A stretch of 64,000 bases of DNA. Source: Nocardioides sp. IC4_145 (GTDB lineage: Bacteria; Actinomycetota; Actinomycetes; Propionibacteriales; Nocardioidaceae). The notes beneath the pieces are model-generated. The model was not told the origin of the DNA. It saw only the letters and a program-made list of their open reading frames with translations, and did no database searches. The translations under genes and the position numbers were made by a program. Each line of letters starts with the position of its first letter. Positions within the stretch are counted from its first letter, which is position 1. Below are positions 18,930-26,860 of the stretch, in pieces. Location: assembly GCF_011250565.1 (NCBI RefSeq), contig NZ_JAANMS010000003.1:81565-145564 (forward strand). The letters are read 5' to 3'.

Positions 18930-19751
18930 TCAGGCGCCGAGCAGCTCCGGCTCGCGCTCGCGCCACACCCGGACGGCCTCGGAGGTGACCGGGCCGGGCG
19001 CCGGGAGCTCGCGGTCGTCCCAGTGGCTGACCGCCTGGACGTCGCGGGTGGTGGAGACGAGGAAGACCTCGCTCGCGTGCTCGATGACGCCGATCGGCTC
19101 GTCGACCTCGCGGCCGCCGAACCACTCGAGCACCAGCCCGCGGGTGACGCCGGCCAGGCAGCCGCTCGCGAGGGTGGGGGTCCGCAGCTCGCCCTCGACG
19201 ACGTAGAAGACGTTCGACCCGGTGCCCTCGCACAGGTCGCCGGCGAGGTTGGCGAAGACCGCCTCGCTCGCCCCTCGACGCCTGGCCTCGGCGAGCGCCA
19301 CCACGTTCTCGGCGTACGACGTCGTCTTGAGGCCCGCGAGCGCCCCGCGCTCGTTGCGGGGCCAGGGCACGGTGGCGACCCGGGTCACCGGCTCGGCCGG
19401 TCCCATGCCGTCGGCGACGACGACCAGCGTCGGCGCGGCGTCGCCGCGACCGGAGCCGAGCGGGGCCGGCCCACCCGTGTAGGTGATGCGCAGCCGGCCG
19501 AGCGGCAGGTGCTCGGCGCCCAGCACGGCGTCGACGCCACGGCGTACCGCGTCCGCGTCGAGAGCCGGCAGGCCCAGCCCGGCGGCGCTGCGCTCGAGCC
19601 GCTCGAGGTGGCGGCTGAGCGCGAACGGCTGCCCCTCGACGACCTTCACCGCCTCGAAGACCCCGTCCCCGACGGTGAAGCCGTGGTCGCTCACCCCCAC
19701 CGCGGGAGCGCTCGCATCGGGCAGGAGACGGCCGTCCATCCAGGCGTGCAT
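18930..19751 (-). CDS. Aminotransferase class IV, aminodeoxychorismate lyase-like
   Basis: This 273-residue PLP enzyme of fold type IV has the opening MHAWMDGRLLPDASAPAVGV, the family segment DHGFTVGDGVFEAVKV, the PLP lysine in LKTTSYAEN (about K142) and the phosphate-binding EGTGSNVFYVVEG. Such proteins are usually called 4-amino-4-deoxychorismate lyases (folate synthesis) in actinobacteria, but branched-chain or D-amino-acid aminotransferases share these features. The ATG at 19751 fits the family start. The frame extends upstream through the tRNA genes only because they lack stops in that frame. Confidence 0.85.
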   Translation of the reverse strand: MHAWMDGRLLPDASAPAVGVSDHGFTVGDGVFEAVKVVEGQPFALSRHLERLERSAAGLGLPALDADAVRRGVDAVLGAEHLPLGRLRITYTGGPAPLGSGRGDAAPTLVVVADGMGPAEPVTRVATVPWPRNERGALAGLKTTSYAENVVALAEARRRGASEAVFANLAGDLCEGTGSNVFYVVEGELRTPTLASGCLAGVTRGLVLEWFGGREVDEPIGVIEHASEVFLVSTTRDVQAVSHWDDRELPAPGPVTSEAVRVWREREPELLGA

Positions 19752-19876
19752 GACGCCACTGTAGGGAGCAAGCCACCCGTCCGACCCCCTCCCGAAACGC
19801 CGACGACACCCCGATTTTGCGCCCCCCAGGGCATCGGCTAATGTTCCTGTCGCACGCCGGCCCCGGCCGGAAGCAA

Positions 19877-19949
19877 GCGGACGTAGCTCAGTTGGTAGAG
19901 CGCAACCTTGCCAAGGTTGAGGTCGCGAGTTCGAGCCTCGTCGTCCGCT
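19877..19949 (+). tRNA. tRNA-Gly (anticodon GCC)
   Basis: The acceptor stem GCGGACG pairs with CGTCCGC. The D-arm has AGCTCAGTTGGTAGAGC. The anticodon stem CAACC/GGTTG encloses TTGCCAA (anticodon GCC). The T-arm has GAGTTCGAGCCTC. It is the first of three clustered plus-strand tRNAs, and CCA is not encoded. Confidence 0.96.
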
Positions 19950-19967
19950 CGCAGAGGTCTTTCCACC

Positions 19968-19987
19968 GGTCCTTCCATGGAAGGACC
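19968..19987. repeat. Perfect 20-bp palindrome in the tRNA spacer
   Basis: GGTCCTTCCATGGAAGGACC is a perfect palindrome between tRNA-Gly and tRNA-Cys. It could be a processing hairpin in the tRNA precursor or a protein-binding site; nothing else in the 43-bp spacer explains it. Confidence 0.7.
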
Positions 19988-19992
19988 AGCAC

Positions 19993-20063
19993 GGTGGGTT
20001 GGCCGAGAGGCGAGGCAACGGACTGCAAATCCGTCTACACGGGTTCAAATCCCGTACCCACCT
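19993..20063 (+). tRNA. tRNA-Cys (anticodon GCA)
   Basis: The acceptor stem GGTGGGT pairs with ACCCACC. The anticodon stem ACGGA/TCCGT encloses CTGCAAA, giving anticodon GCA. The T-arm has GGGTTCAAATCCC. CCA is not encoded. Confidence 0.95.
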
Positions 20064-20083
20064 CGAGCACAAACTGCAGACTT

Positions 20084-20155
20084 GGGCGATTGGCGCAGTG
20101 GTAGCGCGCTTCCTTGACACGGAAGAGGTCACTGGTTCAAACCCAGTATCGCCCA
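20084..20155 (+). tRNA. tRNA-Val (anticodon GAC)
   Basis: The acceptor stem GGGCGAT pairs with ATCGCCC. The anticodon stem CTTCC/GGAAG encloses TTGACAC, giving anticodon GAC. A CCA follows directly in the DNA (20156-20158). Apart from the anticodon arm it is nearly the same as the minus-strand tRNA-Val(CAC) at 18705-18776. Confidence 0.96.
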
Positions 20156-20162
20156 CCAGATC

Positions 20163-20191
20163 GAACCCCCTGGCCCTCGGCCAGGGGGTTC
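20163..20191 (+). terminator. Terminator of the tRNA cluster
   Basis: A perfect 13-bp stem, GAACCCCCTGGCC pairing with GGCCAGGGGGTTC, closes on a 3-nt loop 5 bp after the encoded CCA of tRNA-Val. It probably ends the tRNA transcript and may also serve the convergent sensor kinase gene. Confidence 0.75.
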
Positions 20192-20245
20192 GCTGGTTTC
20201 TCGGGCCCTCCTACTCGGATCGGTGTCGTCCGGGCTCCCGCCTCC

Positions 20246-21940
20246 TCACGACGTACGCCGCGTGGGCACCGCCCAGCGGATCGTGGTGCCCCGCCCCGGG
20301 GCTGAGGTGATGTCGCAGGAGCCGCCGAGCTCGGTGGCGCGCTGGCGCAGGTTGCGCAGACCGGACTCGCGCGCGTCCGCGGGCAGGCCACGCCCGTCGT
20401 CGGTGACGGTGAGGACGACCTCGCGGCCGACGACGAGGTGGACGTCGACCGCAGAGGCGTCGGCGTGCCGGCCGGCGTTCGAGAGTGCCTCGCCGAGCAC
20501 GGCCAGCAGGTGCGGGGCGACCTCGGCGGGCACGAGCGTGCGGACCGGGCCGTCGAGGCGGAGCGTCGGCCGCACCTTCAGGGTCTGCGCGGCCCGGTCG
20601 ACCAGCCGCTCGACCTCGGCCTGGAGGTCGGAGCGGACGTCGGTCGAGCCAAGCGCGAAGATCGAGCGACGGATGTCCTTGATGGTGGCGTCGAGCTCGT
20701 CGACGGCCTCCTCGACCCGGGCGGCGAGCTCGGGCTGCTGGAGCTGCCGGGCGGTGCCCTGGAGGCCGAGGCCGACGGCGAAGAGCCGCTGGATGACGAG
20801 GTCGTGGAGGTCGCGGCCGATCCGGTCGCGGTCCTCGAAGACGGCGAGCCGCTGCTGGTCGGCGCGGGCGCGGGCGACCTGCAGCGCGAGGGCGGCCTGC
20901 TCGGCGAACGCGGCGGGGTGGGCGAGGTCGAGCTCGCGGTGGCGGTGGGCGTGCGCCGGCGCCCAGCCGAGGACGAGCACGCCGTGCGCCTCGTCGGCGG
21001 TGCGCAGCGGCACGGTCAGGGCGGGACCGAGCGCCGGCCAGTCGGCGGCGGCGTGCCCCGCCTCGGTCACGTCGGGCACCGACGACGGCGCGTCCCTCGC
21101 GGGGTGCGCCGCGACGCCCGCCGGCACCGGGACCGCGGCGCCGGAGACGGCTACCGCGACGGGGTCGTCCGGGGCGCCGGCGACCACCCACGCGAGGTCG
21201 GCGCCGGCGGCCTCGCGGGCCAGGGCGACCACGGCCCGGACGGCGTCGGCGGTCACCTCGTCGACCGGCACGCCGTGGGGGTCCGCACCCGAGAGCAACG
21301 AGGTCACCTCGGCGGTGGCGGCCAGCCAGCGCTGCCGGACCTCGGCCTCCTCGTAGAGCCGCGCGTTCTCGATCGCGACGCCGGCGGCCGCGGCGAGGGC
21401 GACCACGACCTCCTCGTCGGTCTCGGTGAAATCGACGCCGCCCTCCTTCTCCGTCAGGTAGAGGTTGCCGAAGACCCGGTCGCGGATCCGCACGGGGACG
21501 CCGAGGAACGAGCTCATCGGCGGGTGGCCGGCGGGGAAGCCGTACGACGCCGGGTGCTCGGCGAGGTCGTGCAGGCGCAGCGGCTCGGGCCGGTCGATGA
21601 TGAGGCCGAGGATGCCGTGGCCGCGGGGCAGGTCGCCGATCGTGTGCACGACCTCGGTGTCCATGCCGTGGTGGACGAAGGTGCTGAGCGGCCGGTTCGG
21701 TCCGCCACCGATGACGCCCAGCGCGGCGTACTGCGCCCCCACGAGCCGGCTGGCCACCTCGACGATGCGCGAGAGCACCCCGTCGAGGGAGAGGTCGGCG
21801 GCCATCGTGACGACCGCGTCGAGCAGCAGCCGCAGCCGCTCCTGCTCGTCGATGACGCCCTGGACCCGGCCGAGCACCTCGCGCAGCAGCTCGTCGAACC
21901 CGGCGGTGTGCAGGTCCGGTGAGCCGTCGTCCGCCGCCAT
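20246..21940 (-). CDS. DosS/DevS-like GAF sensor histidine kinase
   Basis: The 564-residue soluble kinase has two GAF domains (about 50-200 and 210-355), a HisKA_3 dimerisation domain with DRIGRDLHDLVIQRLFAVGL (phospho-acceptor about H379), and an HATPase domain with LGEALSNAGRHA and TDDGRGLP. In the first GAF domain, the segment YGFPAGHPPMSSFLGVPVRI places a His (about residue 139) where, to my recollection, DosS of M. tuberculosis has its haem-ligand His149. This suggests an O2/NO/CO or redox sensor, but haem binding is inferred. It is divergent from a PPOX gene with a DevR-type box between them, and the matching regulator lies 0.5 kb away. I start it at the ATG at 21940. Confidence 0.9.
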   Translation of the reverse strand: MAADDGSPDLHTAGFDELLREVLGRVQGVIDEQERLRLLLDAVVTMAADLSLDGVLSRIVEVASRLVGAQYAALGVIGGGPNRPLSTFVHHGMDTEVVHTIGDLPRGHGILGLIIDRPEPLRLHDLAEHPASYGFPAGHPPMSSFLGVPVRIRDRVFGNLYLTEKEGGVDFTETDEEVVVALAAAAGVAIENARLYEEAEVRQRWLAATAEVTSLLSGADPHGVPVDEVTADAVRAVVALAREAAGADLAWVVAGAPDDPVAVAVSGAAVPVPAGVAAHPARDAPSSVPDVTEAGHAAADWPALGPALTVPLRTADEAHGVLVLGWAPAHAHRHRELDLAHPAAFAEQAALALQVARARADQQRLAVFEDRDRIGRDLHDLVIQRLFAVGLGLQGTARQLQQPELAARVEEAVDELDATIKDIRRSIFALGSTDVRSDLQAEVERLVDRAAQTLKVRPTLRLDGPVRTLVPAEVAPHLLAVLGEALSNAGRHADASAVDVHLVVGREVVLTVTDDGRGLPADARESGLRNLRQRATELGGSCDITSAPGRGTTIRWAVPTRRTS

Positions 21941-21960
21941 GGCCCGCACCGTAGCGTGCC

Positions 21961-21974
21961 GGGCCCTTGGTCCC
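21961..21974. promoter_or_regulatory. DevR-type box between the sensor kinase and PPOX gene 1
   Basis: GGGCCCTTGGTCCC matches the GGGAC-N4-GTCCC layout of the DosR/DevR box with one change in the left half. It lies 20 bp upstream of the kinase ATG and 58 bp upstream of the PPOX ATG, so it could serve both. Closely similar boxes occur at 23160, 24237 and 30669. Confidence 0.7.
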
Positions 21975-22032
21975 GGGACACCGTGACCTTGCGCCCTGCC
22001 GCCGCCGGCCCGCTGGGCCGGAGGCTGACGGC

Positions 22033-22443
22033 ATGACCACCCCGACCTCGACCGAGCTGCGTGACCTCACCACCCGCGAGTGCTGGGATCTGCTCGCCAC
22101 CCGCACCCTCGGCCGCATCGCGTGGACGGCCGCCGACGGCCCGGTCGTGCTGCCGGTGAACTACGGCGTGGCGGGCGAGACGCTCTGGATCCGGACGTCG
22201 GCGTACGCCGCGTTGGTGCGGGAGGCCGACCAGAGCCCGGTCGCCGTCGAGGTCGACCTCGTCGACGAGACGACGCGCACGGGGTGGAGCGTGCTGGTCC
22301 GCGGGACGGCGCACGTGCGCTTCCCGAGCGACGGCGGCGCCACTCCCCCGGACGTCGAGACCTGGCCGGCCGGGCCACGGCCGCTGTGGGTCGTCGTCGA
22401 CCCGCGCGAGGTGACCGGCCGGCGACTGGTCCCGCGGGACTGA
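22033..22443 (+). CDS. Pyridoxamine 5'-phosphate oxidase-fold protein 1
   Basis: This 136-residue flavin-reductase-like/PPOX split-barrel protein has LTTRECWDLLATRTLGRIAW, PVVLPVNYGVAGETLWIRTS and TGWSVLVRGTAHV, all typical of the small PPOX group. A related protein (30197-30646) lies at the other end of this island. In M. tuberculosis a PPOX-like protein belongs to the DosR regulon. It may bind FMN or F420; the substrate is unknown. It is divergent from the kinase and convergent with the response regulator, with 6 bp between stops. Confidence 0.85.
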   Translation: MTTPTSTELRDLTTRECWDLLATRTLGRIAWTAADGPVVLPVNYGVAGETLWIRTSAYAALVREADQSPVAVEVDLVDETTRTGWSVLVRGTAHVRFPSDGGATPPDVETWPAGPRPLWVVVDPREVTGRRLVPRD

Positions 22444-22449
22444 CGCGCC

Positions 22450-23100
22450 CTACCGCTTGTGCTTGGTGGCGTAGATCGCCGCCTGCGTGCGGCTCTCCAG
22501 CCCGAGCTTGGCCAACAGCGAGGACACGTAGTTCTTCACGGTCTTCTCGGCGAGGAACAGCCGCTCGCCGATCTGCCGGTTCGTCAGCCCCTCGGCGATG
22601 AGGTCGAGGATCTTCTGCTCCTGGCCGGTCAGCCGGTCGATCCCTTCGTCCGTCGGCGGACCGCTCCGCAGTCGGTCGAGCACCTGCGCGGTCACCGCGG
22701 GGTCGAGCATCGACTGGCCCTCCGCCACCCGGCGGACGGTGTCGAGCAGGTCCGCGCCGCGCACCTGCTTGAGGAGGTAGCCGGCCGCCCCGGCCATGAT
22801 CGCAGCGAACAGCGCGTCGTCGTCGTCGTACGACGTCAGGATCAGTGCCTTGATCGCCGCGTCGCGGGAGCGGACCTCGCGGCAGACGTCGATGCCGGAC
22901 CCGTCCGGGAGGCGGCCGTCGAGGATCGCGACGTCCGGGCGCAGAGCCGGGATGCGGCGCGCGGCCTCCTCCGCGAGCCCGGACTCCCCCACCACCTCGA
23001 TGTCGCCCTCGCTCTCGAGAAGCTCGCGGATCCCGCGCCGGACGATCTCGTGGTCGTCGAGCAGGTACACGCGGATCTTGGTGGACGTCTCCTCGGCCAT
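22450..23100 (-). CDS. DosR/DevR-like NarL-family response regulator
   Basis: The 216-residue regulator has a receiver domain (VYLLDDHEIVRRGIRELLES; phospho-acceptor Asp in AILDGRLPDGSGIDVCREVR, about D61; ILTSYDDDDAL; GYLLKQVRG). Its C-terminal LuxR-type domain has LTNRQIGERLFLAEKTVKNY and LAKLGLESRTQAAIYATKHK. By memory this helix-turn-helix is almost identical to that of DosR from M. tuberculosis, including the Lys and Asn residues that contact the GGGAC half-site. The cognate kinase lies at 20246-21940 but is split off by a PPOX gene. The promoter region is shared with the Acg-like gene and has a perfect box. Confidence 0.92.
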   Translation of the reverse strand: MAEETSTKIRVYLLDDHEIVRRGIRELLESEGDIEVVGESGLAEEAARRIPALRPDVAILDGRLPDGSGIDVCREVRSRDAAIKALILTSYDDDDALFAAIMAGAAGYLLKQVRGADLLDTVRRVAEGQSMLDPAVTAQVLDRLRSGPPTDEGIDRLTGQEQKILDLIAEGLTNRQIGERLFLAEKTVKNYVSSLLAKLGLESRTQAAIYATKHKR

Positions 23101-23159
23101 GCGGCCGAACCTAGCGCCCACCGGCCCGGGGCACCGAGGCTCTTCGCCCCCGAGTGGTC

Positions 23160-23173
23160 GGGACCTTGGTCCC
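23160..23173. promoter_or_regulatory. DevR-type box in the regulator/nitroreductase intergenic region
   Basis: GGGACCTTGGTCCC is a near-perfect palindrome with the exact GGGAC-N4-GTCCC half-sites of the DosR box. It lies 63 bp upstream of the Acg-like ATG and 59 bp upstream of the regulator ATG on the other strand, so it could give autoregulation and target control at once. Confidence 0.8.
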
Positions 23174-23236
23174 TGCCGCCCCACCGCTGGAGGACGCACG
23201 CTGGACGAGCACCACCCGCCGTCCGAGGAGCCGACC

Positions 23237-24193
23237 ATGCTGTCCCACGCCACGCGCACCGAGCTCGCCGCCCTCGTCGGGCTCGCCTGCCGGGCGCCCA
23301 GCGTGCACAACACCCAGCCCTGGCTGTGGCGCGTCGACGGCAGCGACGAGCACCCGGTGGTCGAGGTGTACGCCGACACCTCGCGCCGGCTGCCGGCCAC
23401 CGACCCGGCGGGGCGGAACCTGCTCGTCAGCTGCGGTGCGGCGCTGCACCACCTGCGGGTCGGTGCCGCCGCCCACGGCTGGGTGCCCACGGTCGACCGG
23501 CTCCCCGACGTACGCCGTGGCGACCTGCTCGCGCGCGTGTCCTTGCAGCGCGGGGAGGTCTCGACGACCGCCGCGCGCGACCTGGCGGCGATCGCGGCGC
23601 GGGTCACCGACCGCCGGCGGTTCACGTCGTGGCCGGTGCCGGACAGCCGCGTCGAGCACCTCGCGGCGACCGGCTCGCGGGAGGGCGCCACCGTCGTGCC
23701 GCTCCTGGACCTGGCGCGGCGCCACCGCACCGATCTGCTGTTCCTGCGGGCCCGAGCGCAGCAGACCGGGGACCGCCGGCTGCACGAGGAGCAGCGCTCG
23801 TGGGTCGACCACGGCGCGCGCGACGGCGTGCCGGCCGCGCTGGTGCCAGCCGGGGGCGGCAGCCGGTTCGAGGACGCCCCGCCCGTCGAGGACGGGGTCG
23901 AGCACACCGACGGGGTGCTGGTGGTCGGCACCGCGCACGACGCGCCGCTGGATCACCTGCGCGCCGGCGAGGCGCTGAGCGCGGTGTGGCTGCACGCCAC
24001 CACCGACCGGCTGTCGGTCGTCCCGCTCAGCCAGGTGGTCGAGGTGCCGGAGACGCGGGCGGCACTGCGCCACGAGGTGCTCGACGGCGCCCTGCACCCG
24101 CAGCTGGTCGTGCGGATCGGGTGGCAGGAGATCGCCCGCAGCACGCTGCCGCGGACGCCGCGGCGCGACGTCGACGACGTGCTGCTCGGCTGA
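23237..24193 (+). CDS. Acg-family nitroreductase-fold protein
   Basis: The 318-residue product has the hallmark CRAPSVHNTQPWLWRVDG near the N-terminus, then RRLPATDPAGRNLLVSCGAALHHL and a second half including ALSAVWLHATTDRLSVVPLSQ. This is the pattern of the Acg family (Rv2032, Rv3127 and Rv3131 in M. tuberculosis), all DosR-regulated. Acg proteins bind flavin tightly but are thought to lack ordinary nitroreductase turnover. The ATG at 23237 has GAGGAG at a proper distance. The perfect box 63 bp upstream supports control by the DevR-like regulator. Confidence 0.88.
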   Translation: MLSHATRTELAALVGLACRAPSVHNTQPWLWRVDGSDEHPVVEVYADTSRRLPATDPAGRNLLVSCGAALHHLRVGAAAHGWVPTVDRLPDVRRGDLLARVSLQRGEVSTTAARDLAAIAARVTDRRRFTSWPVPDSRVEHLAATGSREGATVVPLLDLARRHRTDLLFLRARAQQTGDRRLHEEQRSWVDHGARDGVPAALVPAGGGSRFEDAPPVEDGVEHTDGVLVVGTAHDAPLDHLRAGEALSAVWLHATTDRLSVVPLSQVVEVPETRAALRHEVLDGALHPQLVVRIGWQEIARSTLPRTPRRDVDDVLLG

Positions 24194-24236
24194 GGGCTCT
24201 CCGGCCGGGCCCGCGGGGCGGAGGGCCTGCCCGACC

Positions 24237-24250
24237 GGGACCAAGGTCCC
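24237..24250. promoter_or_regulatory. DevR-type box upstream of cydA
   Basis: GGGACCAAGGTCCC is a perfect palindrome. It lies 100 bp upstream of the cydA GTG and 43 bp after the stop of the Acg-like gene, so it marks a separate promoter for cydABDC. Confidence 0.8.
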
Positions 24251-24350
24251 GCCGGCTTGGGGACCGTCGCCCGTGCCGGAGGACCGGGCCGGATTCCTAG
24301 CGTGGGCACGCCGGAGAACCGGCGCCAGAACCACGTCAGGAAGAGGGACC

Positions 24351-25808
24351 GTGGACCCGCTCGACATCGCCCGGTGGCAGTTCGCCATCACGACCGTCTA
24401 CCACTTCATGTTCGTGCCGATCAGCATCGGCCTCTCGGCGATGGTCGCCGGCTACCAGCTCGCCTGGTTGCGCACCGGCAACACCCAGTGGCTGCGGCTG
24501 ACGCGCTTCTTCGGGAAGCTCTTCCTCATCAACTTCGCCATCGGCGTGGTGACCGGCATCGTCCAGGAGTTCCAGTTCGGCATGAACTGGAGCGACTACA
24601 GCCGTTTCGTCGGTGACGTCTTCGGCGCCCCGCTTGCCATCGAGGGGCTGCTGGCGTTCTTCCTCGAGTCCACGTTCCTCGGCCTGTGGATCTTCGGCTG
24701 GGACCGGCTGCCCGCGAAGCTGCACAACGCCTGCATGTGGCTGGTGCACCTCGGGACGCTGTTCTCGGCGTACTTCATCCTCGCCGCGAACTCCTGGATG
24801 CAGCACCCGGTCGGCTACGACTACAACCCCGAGACCGGGCGCGCGGAGATGACCGACTTCGCCGCGGTCATGTTGAACAAGGTCCAGCTCGTGACCTTCC
24901 CGCACGTCGTGCTGGCGGCGTACATGACCGCCGCCGCGTTCGTCGTCGGCATCGCGTTCTGGCACCTGCGCCGCGAGCAGGCCCTGGACCCGACGAGCAC
25001 CGAGTCGGGCATGTGGCGCAAGGCCACCCGCACCGGCGCGTGGATCGTGCTCGTCACCGGCCTCGGCGTCGCCGCGATCGGCGACGTCCAGGGCAAGGTG
25101 ATGACCGAGGTCCAGCCGATGAAGATGGCGGCCGCCGAGGCGCTCTACGAGACCGAGCAGCCTGCGTCGTTCTCACTGCTGACGATTGGCACCCCCGACG
25201 GCGAGCAGGAGAAGCTCGCGATCACCATCCCGCGGCTGCTGTCCTTCCTCGCGACCGGCACCACCGACGGCGAGGTCAAGGGCATCCGCGAGCTGCGCGA
25301 GACCTACCGGGAGACCTACGGCCAGGACCCCGGTGAGGCGTACTACTCCGCCGGCGACTACACGCCGAACATCCCGACGACGTACTGGACCTTCCGCTTC
25401 ATGATGGGCCTCGGCTTCCTCGCCATGGGCGTGGCGACCTGGCTGCTCTGGGCGACCCGGAAGGGCCGCGCGCCCGTCGGCCGCCTGCTGTACGTCGCCG
25501 TCGTGCTGCTCCCGTTCATGCCCCTGTTCGCCAACTCGATGGGCTGGATCTTCACCGAGATCGGCCGCCAGCCGTGGGCCGTGTTCGGACTGATGACGAC
25601 CGCCGCGTCGGTCTCCCCCGGCGTCAGCGCCACCGAGATGCTCATCTCGCTGATCACCCTCACCGCGGTCTACGGAGTCCTCGCCGTGGTCGAGGTGCGG
25701 TTGTTGCTGACCTACATCCGCAAGGGCGCCGACCCGGTGGCCGAGGACGACCTGCCCTCGGTGCGCACCGACGACGACGCCGACAAGCCCCTCGCCTTCG
25801 CCTACTGA
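24351..25808 (+). CDS. cydA: Cytochrome bd ubiquinol/menaquinol oxidase subunit I
   Basis: CydA carries the quinol site and haems of the high-affinity bd oxidase, used at low oxygen. The 485-residue membrane protein starts DPLDIARWQFAITTVYHFMF, with the conserved His (about residue 18) that ligates haem b595. It contains EGLLAFFLESTFLGLWIFGW and EIGRQPWAVFGLMTT, with the GRQPW motif of the Q-loop region. The Q-loop is short. The GTG at 24351 follows AGGAAGAGGG. It is the first gene of cydA-cydB-cydDC behind a DevR-type box. Confidence 0.96.
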   Translation: MDPLDIARWQFAITTVYHFMFVPISIGLSAMVAGYQLAWLRTGNTQWLRLTRFFGKLFLINFAIGVVTGIVQEFQFGMNWSDYSRFVGDVFGAPLAIEGLLAFFLESTFLGLWIFGWDRLPAKLHNACMWLVHLGTLFSAYFILAANSWMQHPVGYDYNPETGRAEMTDFAAVMLNKVQLVTFPHVVLAAYMTAAAFVVGIAFWHLRREQALDPTSTESGMWRKATRTGAWIVLVTGLGVAAIGDVQGKVMTEVQPMKMAAAEALYETEQPASFSLLTIGTPDGEQEKLAITIPRLLSFLATGTTDGEVKGIRELRETYRETYGQDPGEAYYSAGDYTPNIPTTYWTFRFMMGLGFLAMGVATWLLWATRKGRAPVGRLLYVAVVLLPFMPLFANSMGWIFTEIGRQPWAVFGLMTTAASVSPGVSATEMLISLITLTAVYGVLAVVEVRLLLTYIRKGADPVAEDDLPSVRTDDDADKPLAFAY

Positions 25809-25840
25809 GCCGACCCGGCACCCAAGGAAGACCTGCACCC

Positions 25841-26856
<1,016 letters not shown>

Positions 26857-26860
<4 letters not shown>

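Noticed and set aside
18930..20156. A 408-residue reading of the class IV aminotransferase through the tRNA genes
   Set aside because: The upstream part is antisense to three tRNA genes and unlike any protein; the family start MHAWMDG lies at 19751.
23129..23151. GGGGC...GCCCC inverted repeat upstream of the response regulator as another DevR-type box
   Set aside because: The arms are short and GC-only, and the spacing does not fit the box.
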